Assembly: GCA_051984675.1 (NCBI GenBank) | Contig: JBPYFK010000014.1 | Coordinates: forward strand, 1 to 29,460 | Direction of reading: 5' to 3' | DNA: 29,460 nucleotides | Source of the DNA: JBPYFK01 sp051984675 | Lineage (GTDB): Bacteria; Actinomycetota; Actinomycetes; Mycobacteriales; Pseudonocardiaceae | Shown here: piece after piece, positions 1-8,363 of the stretch | Layout of the letters: each line of letters starts with the position of its first letter | Position numbering within the stretch: the first letter of the stretch is position 1 | Translations under genes and position numbers: made by a program | The notes under the pieces: model-generated | Databases searched by the model: none | What the model saw: the letters and a program-made list of their open reading frames with translations, nothing else | Told to the model about the DNA's origin: nothing

Positions 1-14
1 ACCGCGGCGGGTTT

Positions 15-230
15 TCAGAACCCGCGGTGCCAGCGCAGGACCGTGTCCGGGCACACCAGCAACCGCCGCCTGCGCAGCAGGTTGCGTGGCAGACGGTGCA
101 GCAGCGCCGCCAGGAACGCTCGATCAGCCCGGGTGAACCGCACCCTTTGTTTACCGAGTTGCCGCTGCAGCACGTTGATCTGATGGCGCAAGGCGCCCCA
201 GCAGAGTCCGGCGGGCCGTTGCCGATCACG
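15..230 (-). pseudogene. N-terminal fragment of an IS3-like/rve transposase
   Basis: The minus strand reads RHQINVLQRQLGKQRVRFT and then VCPDTVLRWHRGF before a stop at 15-17. This is the typical N-terminal helix-turn-helix segment of the actinomycete integrase-core transposases whose proteins carry LRHQ..VLQRQ and PDTVLRWHR motifs. No start codon precedes it in frame and the rve catalytic domain is absent, so it is a scrap of an insertion sequence. Its upstream end overlaps the plus-strand IS1634 remnant around 220-230, which suggests nested insertion or deletion. Family recognition is from memory of the motif. Confidence 0.6.
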
Positions 231-635
231 GCCTCACGCATGGACCAGCTCTGGGACGCTCTGGCCACGGCTTACGACCACCTGGGGTTCGATACCGCCG
301 CCAGCGGTGACGAGGTCTTCCGGCACCTGGTCCTGGCCCGGATCATCGAACCGACCAGCAAACTCGACTCACTGAGAATCCTCGAGGAAGCCGGCATCAC
401 CCCGGTGTCCTACCCAACCCTCAAACGCCGGTTACCGCCTACGCAGCTGACGACTGGCGCGAACCCCTCGCGGCCCTCTGCGCCCACCACTGAGGCCTAG
501 GACCTGCGACATTTCTGCTCTACGTCACGACACTCTACTTCGAGACCGACACCGGCGATGGTTCCGAGAATCCGGTTCTCCAACCAACGGCGCCTGGGCT
601 CCAACTCGAAAGGGCGTGTTCGGAAGAAGCCGGCG
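228..635 (+). pseudogene. Decayed IS1634-family transposase fragment
   Basis: From about 228 the plus strand encodes a segment ending FRHLVLARIIEPTSKLDSLR and then SYPTLKRRLP, the N-terminal signature of IS1634-family (IS4 superfamily) transposases. After about 440 the frame breaks: REPLAALCAHH, a stop, then TLYFETDTGDG near 530-560, then FSNQRRLGSNSKG near 570-605 in yet another frame. These correspond to the consecutive LYDVSTLYFETD.GDGFRE.GFSKERRLEPQ block of intact relatives. At least two frameshifts and one stop are therefore visible and the C-terminal half is missing. The remnant stops about 30 bases before the stop codon of the aldehyde dehydrogenase gene. Confidence 0.7.
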
Positions 636-666
636 TGACCACTGACGGTGTCTACAGGGTCAGGTC

Positions 667-2088
667 TCAGGTTAGCGCGCTCATGACGTGCTTGATCCGG
701 GTGTACTCCTCGAACGAGTAACGCGACAGGTCCTTGCCATGACCGGAGTGCCCGAACCCGCCGTGCGGCATCTCGGCGACCAACGGTCCGTGGGTGTTGA
801 TCCACACACACCCGAAGTCCAGCGCGGCGGAAACGCACATGGCACGGGCGTGGTCAGTAGTCCACACGGAGGAGGCGAGGCCGTGATTCACCCCGCAAGC
901 CAGTGCGATGCCTTCGGATTCCTCGCCAAACCGCTGGACGGTGATGACCGGACCGAAGATTTCCTCCTGCACGATCTCGTCTTGCTGGCGCAGCCCGGAA
1001 ATGACTGTAGGGCTGAGGAAAAACCCTTGTTGGTTACACCGCGTCCCACCGCAGGCCACTTCAGCATGCGGAGGTAGTCGCTCGATCAAGCCGGCGACCC
1101 GGTCGAATTGAGCCGAGTTGTTCAGCGGTCCGAAATCCGCTCGCGCGTCGGAGGGAGGTCCGACATGCTTCAATTCCGCTGCCGTGGTCAGGGCTTGAAC
1201 CAGCTCTGGGTAGATCGCATCGTGCGCGATCACTCGGCTGCCCGCGGTGCAGTCCTGCCCGGCGTTGTAGTAGGCGGCGTCGGCGATCCGGGCGGCGACA
1301 CGGTCGATGTCCACGTCCGGGAACACCAGTACCGGCGCGTTGCCGCCGAGTTCGAGATGCGTGCGCTTGACGTCAGCGGCGGCCACGGTGGCGACATCGA
1401 TGCCCGCTCGCGTGGACCCTGTGATCGAGACCAGTGTCGGGATGGGGTGTCGAATGAGCGCTCGGCCGGTGTCACGGTCGCCGCAGAGCACATTGAACGC
1501 CCCCTCGGGCAGGTGCTCCGCGGCGGCCTCGGCCAGCAACACGGCGCTGCTTGGTGTGGTCTCCGCGGGCTTGAGCACGACCGTGTTGCCCGCGGCCAAG
1601 GCGGGCGCGATCTTCCACACTGCCATCATCAGTGGGTAGTTCCAGGGCGCGATCTGCGCGCACACTCCGAGCGGTTCTCGGCGAACGACCGAGCTGTGAC
1701 CGCGTGCGTATTCGGCTGCAGCGGTGCCCTCGAGGATACGCGCCGCTCCCGCGAAGTACCGTAACGCGCTGACGGCTTCCGGAATCTCCTCGGTCAGGAC
1801 GACTCGTTTCGGTTTTCCGGTTTCGAGGCACTCGGCTTCCGCGAACCGTTCGGCGTGCGACTCAAGCGTGTCGGCTAGGCGGAGTAGGGCTAGCTGCCGC
1901 TGTGCGGGTGTCGACGCCCGCCAACAACGGAAGCCTTGCTCCGCCGAAAGCAGCGCAGTATCCACATCTGACTGTCCTGAAAGGGCCGCGTAGCCTGCGA
2001 CATCGCCATTGGACGGGTCGATCAACGGGCTGGTCCTGCTGTCTGCGGCGGGCACCGGACGCCCGGAGACAAAGTTCCGTACGGTCAT
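667..2088 (-). CDS. Aldehyde dehydrogenase, probably 4-guanidinobutyraldehyde/aminobutyraldehyde type
   Basis: A 473-residue NAD(P)-dependent aldehyde dehydrogenase of normal family length. Visible features are APWNYP with the catalytic Asn150, VLKPAE with Lys173, GSTRAG at about 224-229, the general base Glu246 in LELGGNAP and the nucleophile Cys280 in NAGQDCTAGSRV. The family oxidises aldehydes to acids in the cytoplasm. Its ATG overlaps the TGA of the upstream decarboxylase gene (ATGA, 2085-2088), so the two are translationally coupled. Given a ThDP decarboxylase and a guanidino-acid ureohydrolase upstream, the best inferred substrate is 4-guanidinobutyraldehyde (KauB-like), giving 4-guanidinobutyrate. 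Gamma-aminobutyraldehyde or another amino aldehyde is the main alternative. Last gene of the operon; a decayed transposase lies just beyond it. Confidence 0.9.
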   Translation of the reverse strand: MTVRNFVSGRPVPAADSRTSPLIDPSNGDVAGYAALSGQSDVDTALLSAEQGFRCWRASTPAQRQLALLRLADTLESHAERFAEAECLETGKPKRVVLTEEIPEAVSALRYFAGAARILEGTAAAEYARGHSSVVRREPLGVCAQIAPWNYPLMMAVWKIAPALAAGNTVVLKPAETTPSSAVLLAEAAAEHLPEGAFNVLCGDRDTGRALIRHPIPTLVSITGSTRAGIDVATVAAADVKRTHLELGGNAPVLVFPDVDIDRVAARIADAAYYNAGQDCTAGSRVIAHDAIYPELVQALTTAAELKHVGPPSDARADFGPLNNSAQFDRVAGLIERLPPHAEVACGGTRCNQQGFFLSPTVISGLRQQDEIVQEEIFGPVITVQRFGEESEGIALACGVNHGLASSVWTTDHARAMCVSAALDFGCVWINTHGPLVAEMPHGGFGHSGHGKDLSRYSFEEYTRIKHVMSALT

Positions 2089-3719
2089 CGAGTCTCCACA
2101 TGGGTTGGGGCGAACATCCTGAGTCGCTGGGGAAGAACAACGACCCGTGGGCCACTCGCGGCCAGCGCAGCGCCGAGGTCGGCGCGCAGATTGGGCACCG
2201 TGGTGCGAACCGCCGGGACCCCGAAGGACTCAGCCAGCGCGACGAAGTCGGGCCGATGCAACTCGCTCGCATGCGCTGCTCCAAACGCCTGCTCGGAGTA
2301 CTCGCGAAGAATCCCGTAACCCCCGTCGTCCACGATCAACCAGGTCACGTCGAGCCCGTGCTGCGCGGCCGTGGCGAGTTCGGCGATGCCATACATCGCG
2401 CCGCCGTCGCCGGAGACGGCCAACGCCGGGCCACGCCGGGCCGCGGCGCCGAGCGCGGCGGGAAAGCCGTATCCCAGTCCGCCCGCTCCCTGCGCGGAGT
2501 GCATCTCCCCCGGCCACGCCGACCATGCCCAGTAGCCGAGGATCGTCATGTCCCAGAAGCTCGGCACACCAGCGGGTAACGCAGCGCGGACGTCGGAGAG
2601 CACCTGCCGCTCCACCGCCAGATCTTGATTGTCCAACCTGGACTCGATCTGGTGAAGCAGCTTGCCGACCTCGGCCTCCGACCGGCCGTCGGCCTCCCGC
2701 GCCGAGACGGCGACGGCCAGGGCCCGAAGGGCCGCCCGCGCATCGGCGTGGATCCCTAGCCCCGGGTAGTTGGACTCCAGCTTCGCCTGGTCCGCCTCGA
2801 TCTGGATTATTCGTCCGCCAGGCTGGAACGTGCGGTAGTTGCTGGACAACTCTCCCAGGCCGGACCCGACCACGAGCAGGACATCGGCTGCGCTGAGGAA
2901 TTCCGTGGAATGCCGGTCCTCCAGCCAGGACCGCCCAGCCAGCGGGTGTTGCCAGTCGAAGGCTCCCTTGCCACCAAAGGTTGTCAGCACCGGAGCACGC
3001 AGTTTCTCCGCCAACTCCAGAAGTTCCCTCTGCGCACCGGCTCGGCACACCCCACCTCCGGCGAGGATCACCGGATTGCTCGCTTCCTGCAGCATCGCAG
3101 CGGCGTCGCGGACGAACTCCGGCAATGGGGTCAGTGGCATGGGCTCCGGTGGTGGCGCGGTCACCGGCGGAACGCTCACGCCACCGAGCAGAACGTCTTC
3201 GGGGATCTCCACCCAGACCGGTCCGTACGGCGGACTGGCCGCGATCTGCCACGCGTCACGCAACGCGGCCGGGATCTGACTTGCCGACCGCACCACATGG
3301 GTCGACTTGACCACGCGCGCGAAACTGGCCTGCTGGTCCGGCAGTTCGTGTAAGAAGCCATGTCGGGCACCACCCAGTCCCTGCCGGGGCACCTGGCTGG
3401 AGATTCCGAGCAGCGGCACCGACGCGGCTTTCGCCTCCTGCAGCGACGCGAGGGTCAGCAGCGCACCCGGTCCGGTGGAGGCCAGAAGGGGAGTCACCGG
3501 TGCCGGATGGCGTTGCGAAGAAAGGCGCGCCCGCGCGAATCCGTCCGCAGCGAAGGCGGCGTTGTTCTCCACCCGAGGGCAGACTAGATCCAGCAGTGGC
3601 TCCCGCCGGAGCGCGTCGAACAGGCCGAGGGCGTGCTGCCCCGGGATGCCGAACGCGGTGTCCGCGCCCAACGCCAGCAAGACCTCCACCACCACGTCCG
3701 CACCGGTGCGCTCACTCAT
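2085..3719 (-). CDS. ThDP-dependent decarboxylase, AruI-like (2-ketoarginine decarboxylase candidate)
   Basis: A 544-residue enzyme of the acetolactate synthase/pyruvate decarboxylase superfamily. The N-terminal ThDP pyrimidine domain shows FGIPGQHALGLFDAL and the activating Glu51 in PRVENNAAFAADG. The middle domain contains LAGGGVCRAG near 250. The C-terminal pyrophosphate domain has GDG at 437-439 and VDDGGYG about 27 residues later, with Asp-Asp where the classical motif has Asn-Asn. The start at 3719 overlaps the ureohydrolase stop by eight bases and has a GGAG box about 10 bases upstream; an in-frame upstream extension exists but lies inside the neighbouring gene. Between a ureohydrolase and an aldehyde dehydrogenase, the likely reaction is 5-guanidino-2-oxopentanoate to 4-guanidinobutyraldehyde, as for Pseudomonas AruI. 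The fold assignment is firm; the substrate is inferred from context. Confidence 0.82.
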   Translation of the reverse strand: MSERTGADVVVEVLLALGADTAFGIPGQHALGLFDALRREPLLDLVCPRVENNAAFAADGFARARLSSQRHPAPVTPLLASTGPGALLTLASLQEAKAASVPLLGISSQVPRQGLGGARHGFLHELPDQQASFARVVKSTHVVRSASQIPAALRDAWQIAASPPYGPVWVEIPEDVLLGGVSVPPVTAPPPEPMPLTPLPEFVRDAAAMLQEASNPVILAGGGVCRAGAQRELLELAEKLRAPVLTTFGGKGAFDWQHPLAGRSWLEDRHSTEFLSAADVLLVVGSGLGELSSNYRTFQPGGRIIQIEADQAKLESNYPGLGIHADARAALRALAVAVSAREADGRSEAEVGKLLHQIESRLDNQDLAVERQVLSDVRAALPAGVPSFWDMTILGYWAWSAWPGEMHSAQGAGGLGYGFPAALGAAARRGPALAVSGDGGAMYGIAELATAAQHGLDVTWLIVDDGGYGILREYSEQAFGAAHASELHRPDFVALAESFGVPAVRTTVPNLRADLGAALAASGPRVVVLPQRLRMFAPTHVETR

Positions 3720-4683
3720 CGGCACTGCTCCGCTCCTCGTGCTGCAATGCCAGGAGGCTGACCAGGTCGTAGGCAACATGGGCGGCAGCGATCGCGGTGA
3801 TCTCGGCATGGTCGTAGGCCGGGGCCACTTCCACGACGTCCGCGCCGATCAGGTTGGCGCCGGCGAGGCCACGCAGGATCTCCAGCAGTTCCCTGCTGGT
3901 CAGCCCGCCGGCCTCTGGGGTGCCGGTGCCCGGCGCGTGTGCTGGGTCGAGCACGTCAATGTCCACTGACACATACAGTGGGCGATCGCCGATCCGGGCT
4001 CGCACCGCCTCGACGACCTCGTCCACACCCCGGCGCAGGACATCCGACGCCGTCAGAATGCCGAATCCAAGGCGGCGGTCTTCGTCGAGATCGGCCCGCC
4101 CGTACAGCGGGCCTCTAATACCGACGTGTGACAGCGCCGATGTGTCGAGGATGCCTTCCTCGACTGCCCGGCGAAACGGCGTGCCGTGAGTGTAGGGCTC
4201 GCCGAAGTAGGTGTCCCACGTGTCCAGGTGGGCGTCGAAGTGCACCAGGGCCACCGGGCCGTGGTTGTTCGCGGCAGCCCGCAGCAGTGGCAGGGCGATG
4301 GTGTGATCACCACCGACCGTCACCAGCTTCGTGCCCGCCGCTGCGAGCTCTTGTACTTCGTGCTGGAGTGTCTCCATCGCGGCCTCGACGCGGAACGGGT
4401 TCACCGCGATGTCACCAGCATCGACAACCTGCGCCCTCTCGAACGGCGAGACACCCAACCCCGGATGGTACGGGCGCAGCAGCCTGCTTCCTTCCCGTAC
4501 CGCGGCGGGCCCGAACCGTGCTCCTGGCCGGTAAGAGACGCCGCCGTCAAAAGGCACCCCGAGCAACGCGACGTCGGCCGAGGTCACCTCATCCAGCCTG
4601 GGCAGTCGGGCGAAGGTGGCGAAACCGGCGAACCGGGGCACCTTCGAGGAATCCACCGGCCCGACGAACCTACCGCTGTCCAC
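3712..4683 (-). CDS. Ureohydrolase: agmatinase/guanidinobutyrase family
   Basis: A manganese ureohydrolase of the arginase fold with every metal ligand present. Counting from 4683, GGDHTIALPLLR has His127, VHFDAHLDTWD has Asp150, His152 and Asp154, and SVDIDVLDPAHAPGTGTPE has Asp241, Asp243 and Glu257. It releases urea from a guanidino compound. Closely similar Streptomyces proteins are annotated agmatinase, but the decarboxylase and aldehyde dehydrogenase that follow fit guanidinobutyrase (4-guanidinobutyrate to GABA plus urea). A GTG at 4692 would lie one base from the AGAAGGAG box, too close; the in-frame GTG at 4683 has a 10-base spacer and is preferred. The stop overlaps the next start, so expression is coupled. 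About 70 bases separate it from the symporter upstream, consistent with one operon. Confidence 0.9.
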   Translation of the reverse strand: MDSGRFVGPVDSSKVPRFAGFATFARLPRLDEVTSADVALLGVPFDGGVSYRPGARFGPAAVREGSRLLRPYHPGLGVSPFERAQVVDAGDIAVNPFRVEAAMETLQHEVQELAAAGTKLVTVGGDHTIALPLLRAAANNHGPVALVHFDAHLDTWDTYFGEPYTHGTPFRRAVEEGILDTSALSHVGIRGPLYGRADLDEDRRLGFGILTASDVLRRGVDEVVEAVRARIGDRPLYVSVDIDVLDPAHAPGTGTPEAGGLTSRELLEILRGLAGANLIGADVVEVAPAYDHAEITAIAAAHVAYDLVSLLALQHEERSSADE

Positions 4684-4754
4684 TATGGTCACTCCTTCTG
4701 GTAACGGAACGGTACGCGGTCTGGGCAGCTATAGCAGCCCACACCGCGCCCGGG

Positions 4755-6194
4755 TCAGATTCCGGCTGGTTCGGCGGCCCGGTCGGTGTGCTCCCCGGCG
4801 AGCCGTTGTTTCCAGGTGTGCAGGATCGCGGTCTCGGTGCGTGGCGTCAGCGCGCTGGCGATGACGTAGCTGACCAAGCTGGCGCCGAGTCCGTAGTAGA
4901 TCGGTTCGTTGGCCATCAGCCCGTCGGTGACCATCGAGATCACGACCACGACCGCTCCGACGACCATCGAGACCATCGCGCCCATCCTGGTGCCGCGATT
5001 CGAGACCAGACCGAGCAGAATCGGCACCAGCAGCCCTCCGACGAGGATGTTGTAGGCGACGGTGAGGGCGCCGACGACATCGTCCACGGCCATCGCGATG
5101 CCGATCGCGAGAAGCCCGAGCACCAGAGTGGTCCAGCGGTTCGCGGCGACGTCTCCGGCCGCCGCGGGTCCGCGACGGAGCTTCGCCCAGATGTCATTCG
5201 TGCTCACAGTCGAGCAGGCGATCAACGCTCCACTGGCGGTCGACATCAGCGCCGACAGCGCGGCGGCGAGCACCAGCCCACGCACACCGGCGGGCATCAG
5301 GTTTTCGGTGATCGTCGCGAACACGTTGTCCTTGCTCAAGCCGGGATACAGCGCCGCCGCTGCCGTGCCGACGAGCGCGCCGGCAAGGGCGTAGATCACG
5401 CAGTACGCCCCGGACAGCAGCCCCCCGCCGGTGGCCACGGACGGGGTGCGGGCGGTGAACACCCGTTGCCAGATGTCCTGGCCGATGAGCAGGCCGAAAA
5501 CATACGTCAGCAGGTAGGTGACGATAGTCGCGCCGCCGATGTGCGTGATGTCGAAGTAGTCCGGTCCCAGTCGTTCGCGCAACGCCCCGAACCCACCGAC
5601 ATGCACCACGCTGATCGGCAACAGCAGGAAGAGGATGCCGATCGTCTTGATCACGAACTGGGCGATGTCGGTCAACGTGATCGACCACATGCCACCGAGC
5701 ACCGAGTACAACACCACGATCGACCCGCCGATAGCGATGCCACCTGCCGACGGCACGCCCAACAGAACCTTGAAGATGGTGGCGAACGACAGCGTCGAGG
5801 TGACGGTGAGCATCAAGGTGTAGCCCCACATCACCACGCCGGAGATTACGTCGACCGCGCCGCCGTAGCGCAGCTTGAGCATCTCGCCGACCGTGTAGAC
5901 CTTCAATTTCACGATCCGCCGCACGAACAGCGCGTGCAGCGCAAGGATGCCGACGCCGATGGCCAGCACCAGCCAGCAGCCGGAAATTCCGTACTTGTAG
6001 CCGAGTCCGACGCCGCCGATGGTGGAAGCACCGCCCAGCACTACGGCGGACATCGTTCCGGAGTACATCGGCCACCCCAGCCTGCGGCCGGCGACCAGGT
6101 AGTCGCTTTTGGTCTTGGCCAGCCGGGCTCCGTACCAGCCGATGACGAGCATGCCCGCGATATACAGCGCGATCACGACATAGTCGAGTGCCAT
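4755..6194 (-). CDS. Sodium:solute symporter (SSS family)
   Basis: A 479-residue polytopic membrane protein beginning MALDYVVIALYIAGMLVIGW, followed by the ARLAKTKSDYLVAGRRLGWP segment typical of the SSS family (PutP/PanF/SglT relatives) and MSAVVLGGASTIGG in the next helix. About 13 hydrophobic segments are visible, ending near residue 460 with a charged tail. It would import an organic solute with sodium across the plasma membrane. The ATG at 6194 has a GGAGG box seven bases upstream. An in-frame extension to 6392 would run through the divergent pucR start and is rejected. As first gene of the operon it is probably the uptake step for arginine, a guanidino compound or a polyamine; the substrate is inferred only from the downstream enzymes. 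Confidence 0.88.
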   Translation of the reverse strand: MALDYVVIALYIAGMLVIGWYGARLAKTKSDYLVAGRRLGWPMYSGTMSAVVLGGASTIGGVGLGYKYGISGCWLVLAIGVGILALHALFVRRIVKLKVYTVGEMLKLRYGGAVDVISGVVMWGYTLMLTVTSTLSFATIFKVLLGVPSAGGIAIGGSIVVLYSVLGGMWSITLTDIAQFVIKTIGILFLLLPISVVHVGGFGALRERLGPDYFDITHIGGATIVTYLLTYVFGLLIGQDIWQRVFTARTPSVATGGGLLSGAYCVIYALAGALVGTAAAALYPGLSKDNVFATITENLMPAGVRGLVLAAALSALMSTASGALIACSTVSTNDIWAKLRRGPAAAGDVAANRWTTLVLGLLAIGIAMAVDDVVGALTVAYNILVGGLLVPILLGLVSNRGTRMGAMVSMVVGAVVVVISMVTDGLMANEPIYYGLGASLVSYVIASALTPRTETAILHTWKQRLAGEHTDRAAEPAGI

Positions 6195-6329
6195 GGGACG
6201 CCTCCTGCGACGGATGGGGCGGTGACGCTCCTGGTGAGCGAGGGCACCACTTGGCAAGGAACGGTAGCCAGCGAACAAGAGCCCCAACATGGGATGTTTT
6301 GTCCAAAAATTCCCAGTATTGTGGTCGAA
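6195..6329. promoter_or_regulatory. Divergent control region between symporter operon and pucR
   Basis: This 135-base gap separates two oppositely transcribed genes, so it must carry both promoters. It contains the inverted repeat TTTTG-TC-CAAAA at 6297-6308, in the most AT-rich stretch of the neighbourhood. That is a plausible operator for the PucR-type regulator or part of a promoter. No good -10/-35 pair is obvious in either direction. The operator role is inference from position and symmetry. Confidence 0.45.
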
Positions 6330-7901
6330 ATGACCAGCATGGAACCGGCTTTGTCCGGCGTCACCATCCCGTTGAGAGATGTCGTCGAGCACGACGAGCT
6401 CGGCATCGCCGTCATCGCCGGGATCGATTCAGAGGACGACCTCGACCGGCCCGTGCGGTGGGCACACGTCAGCGAGCTGGCCCTGGCCAATCCCGGGCCT
6501 TACCTGCTCGGCGAGGAGTTACTCCTGACTGCCGGCGTGGACCTCACACTGGACGCCGGGCGCATCGACCACGAGATCGCCGGGCTGGGCAGCGCCGGAG
6601 TCACCGCACTCGGCTTCGGCATCGCCCCCGTCTTCGACGCCGTGCCCCAGCCGCTGATCGACTCCTGCGACCGCCACCACCTGCCCCTGCTGGCCATCCC
6701 GGAGCGCACCCCGTTCCTCACCGTCTGCCGCACAGTCGGGGCGGCACTAACCAAGAAGGCCCAGGCTGAACTGCGCAGGCTCTCGGACGCGCAGCGCGCG
6801 ATCACCACGGCAGCCGCAGGCCGCCAGCCGCAGTCCGCGGCACTGCGCACGCTGGCGGAGCGCATCGGTGGCTGGGCGCTGCTGACCCACGCGGGAGGAC
6901 AACTGATCGAAGGGCAGCATGCGCCAACCTCAACGCCACCCGAGATCAGCGAACTCCACGACCGTGTGCACGGCGGATCGGGCTTGCGCAGCGCCGCAGC
7001 CGAACTACCCGACGGCACCTACATCCTTGCCCAACCGCTACGCCAGAACGACCCTTACTCGCCGGTACTCACCGTCGGCAAACCCGCCCGGTTCGATGTC
7101 ACCGACCGCGCGGTGATCGCCGTCGGCCTCGCGCTGCTCAGCCTGATCACGCAGCGCTCGTCCGGCCCGGAACTGGCGGCGCTCACCGAAATCCTGCTCG
7201 GCCGCGATATCGACCACACCATGCTCTCCACCGTCTTCGACCATGAACCTCAGCGGCACGAATATCGCGTGGTCGCAGGAACCTGCCAGACAGCAAAGAC
7301 GACGGACACCACTTCCCTGCTGAGTGCCCGACTAGCCACACCACTGATCGCGGCCACCGACGGACACTTCACCGCCATCGTCGATCACGAAGTGGACCCG
7401 CCAATCCAGCGGCAACTGTACGAACAGGGATGGCTGACCGCGATCAGCAGCGCCTACGAGGCGGAGAACCTCCCGGAGGCCAACCGCGAAGCACGGCTGC
7501 TGCTGGAACGCGCCACATCACTGCGCAAACCCCTGCGATCCGAGCATGCCGACAGCGGCTTCTCCAGCGCCGTCCATACCGAAGCCGCCCACCTGTTCGC
7601 GCGGCGATTGCTCGCGCCGCTGGTCGAGCAACCACAGCTCAGCGAGACCCTGCACTGCTGGTTGGCGCAACACGGAAGCTGGGACCGTACGGCAGCCGCG
7701 CTCGGCGTGCACCGCAACAGCGTGCGACACCGCATCAGCAGGGCAGAACGGCTACTCGGAGTCGATCTGTCCGATCCCCAAGCCCGCATGGAACTCTGGT
7801 TCGCCCAGCAATGGTTGTCCCAGGATCAGGAACGCGGAGATCCGGGCGGAAGGCGCCGACGCCAAACCGCGAGATCCACAGGCGACACTTCTATCGAGTG
7901 A
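6330..7901 (+). CDS. PucR-family transcriptional regulator
   Basis: A 523-residue regulator. The N-terminal part, with IPLRDVVEHDELGIAVIAG and RWAHVSELALANPGPYLLGE, is the PucR/PurC-like ligand domain. A central region of about 200 residues follows, and the C-terminus carries the HTH_30 helix-turn-helix (TAAALGVHRNSVRHRISRAE) with LGVDLSDPQARMELWFAQQW after it. PucR proteins are usually activators of purine, GABA, proline or polyamine catabolism that respond to the pathway substrate. It is transcribed divergently from the symporter-ureohydrolase operon, so it very likely controls it. No clear ribosome binding site precedes the ATG at 6330; ATG 6339 and GTG 6321 are alternatives. The frame stays open far upstream, but that part is antisense to the neighbouring operon and is not coding. 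A strong hairpin follows the stop. Confidence 0.9.
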   Translation: MTSMEPALSGVTIPLRDVVEHDELGIAVIAGIDSEDDLDRPVRWAHVSELALANPGPYLLGEELLLTAGVDLTLDAGRIDHEIAGLGSAGVTALGFGIAPVFDAVPQPLIDSCDRHHLPLLAIPERTPFLTVCRTVGAALTKKAQAELRRLSDAQRAITTAAAGRQPQSAALRTLAERIGGWALLTHAGGQLIEGQHAPTSTPPEISELHDRVHGGSGLRSAAAELPDGTYILAQPLRQNDPYSPVLTVGKPARFDVTDRAVIAVGLALLSLITQRSSGPELAALTEILLGRDIDHTMLSTVFDHEPQRHEYRVVAGTCQTAKTTDTTSLLSARLATPLIAATDGHFTAIVDHEVDPPIQRQLYEQGWLTAISSAYEAENLPEANREARLLLERATSLRKPLRSEHADSGFSSAVHTEAAHLFARRLLAPLVEQPQLSETLHCWLAQHGSWDRTAAALGVHRNSVRHRISRAERLLGVDLSDPQARMELWFAQQWLSQDQERGDPGGRRRRQTARSTGDTSIE

Positions 7902-7918
7902 ATCACGCGAATGTGCTG

Positions 7919-7955
7919 CGGCCCCGCCCTTACGAGGGGTACAAGGGCGGGGCCG
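7919..7955. terminator. Strong hairpin after pucR
   Basis: A perfect 13-base inverted repeat, CGGCCCCGCCCTT at 7919-7931 and its complement at 7943-7955, with an 11-base loop. It starts 17 bases after the pucR stop. There is no long T-run, as is usual for actinomycete terminators. Confidence 0.75.
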
Positions 7956-8253
7956 CGCCGGGCGCACGTCGTCGTCACTCGCCCTGTGCTGACCTGCGCG
8001 CCTCGACAATTCATGATGCCCGACACGTCCAAACAGCCGATACCCCGGCACCCCCTATCGGGGGAAGGCCGTCAGGGCAGGTGATCGCGGGTTGTGCACA
8101 CCGGATACTGCCTCGCCGCTGCACAACAAGGCCCTGTGGCCCTATGGTGTGCTCCCGTCACGATCTCACAAAAAAGTGGCACCCGCCGCAGGAGTTGCCC
8201 GCTCCCGATCGGTGGGGACGTGGCTAGCGAGGGGAGTCACTTCGCCAGTGGTG
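7956..8253. other. Gene-free spacer between two terminators
   Basis: About 300 bases lie between the pucR hairpin and the azlD hairpin. No frame with protein-like composition and a ribosome binding site was found on either strand. No RNA gene or repeat was recognised. Confidence 0.4.
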
Positions 8254-8296
8254 AGGGGCCGGTCATGCCCTGTGGTGTCGTCCACGACCGGCCCCT
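8254..8296. terminator. Hairpin downstream of azlD
   Basis: A perfect 11-base inverted repeat, AGGGGCCGGTC at 8254-8264 and its complement at 8286-8296, with a 21-base loop. It lies about 70 bases beyond the azlD stop on the minus strand and would end the azlCD transcript. Confidence 0.6.
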
Positions 8297-8363
8297 CCCG
8301 GCGCCGAAGAACCAAAGCTAAGGCTCGAGTAGCAGCCGTAGTACTGGCGGTGTGGTGTGCTGG

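Noticed and set aside
2147..3353. Several plus-strand and second minus-strand frames over the decarboxylase gene
   Set aside because: They have shadow composition (Arg/Pro-rich), no motifs, and overlap a well-supported gene.
4128..6329. Very long plus-strand open frame upstream of and continuous with pucR
   Set aside because: It is antisense to the symporter and ureohydrolase genes, has the repetitive Arg/His/Asp-rich composition of a GC-rich shadow frame, and the PucR domain starts only at about 6330.
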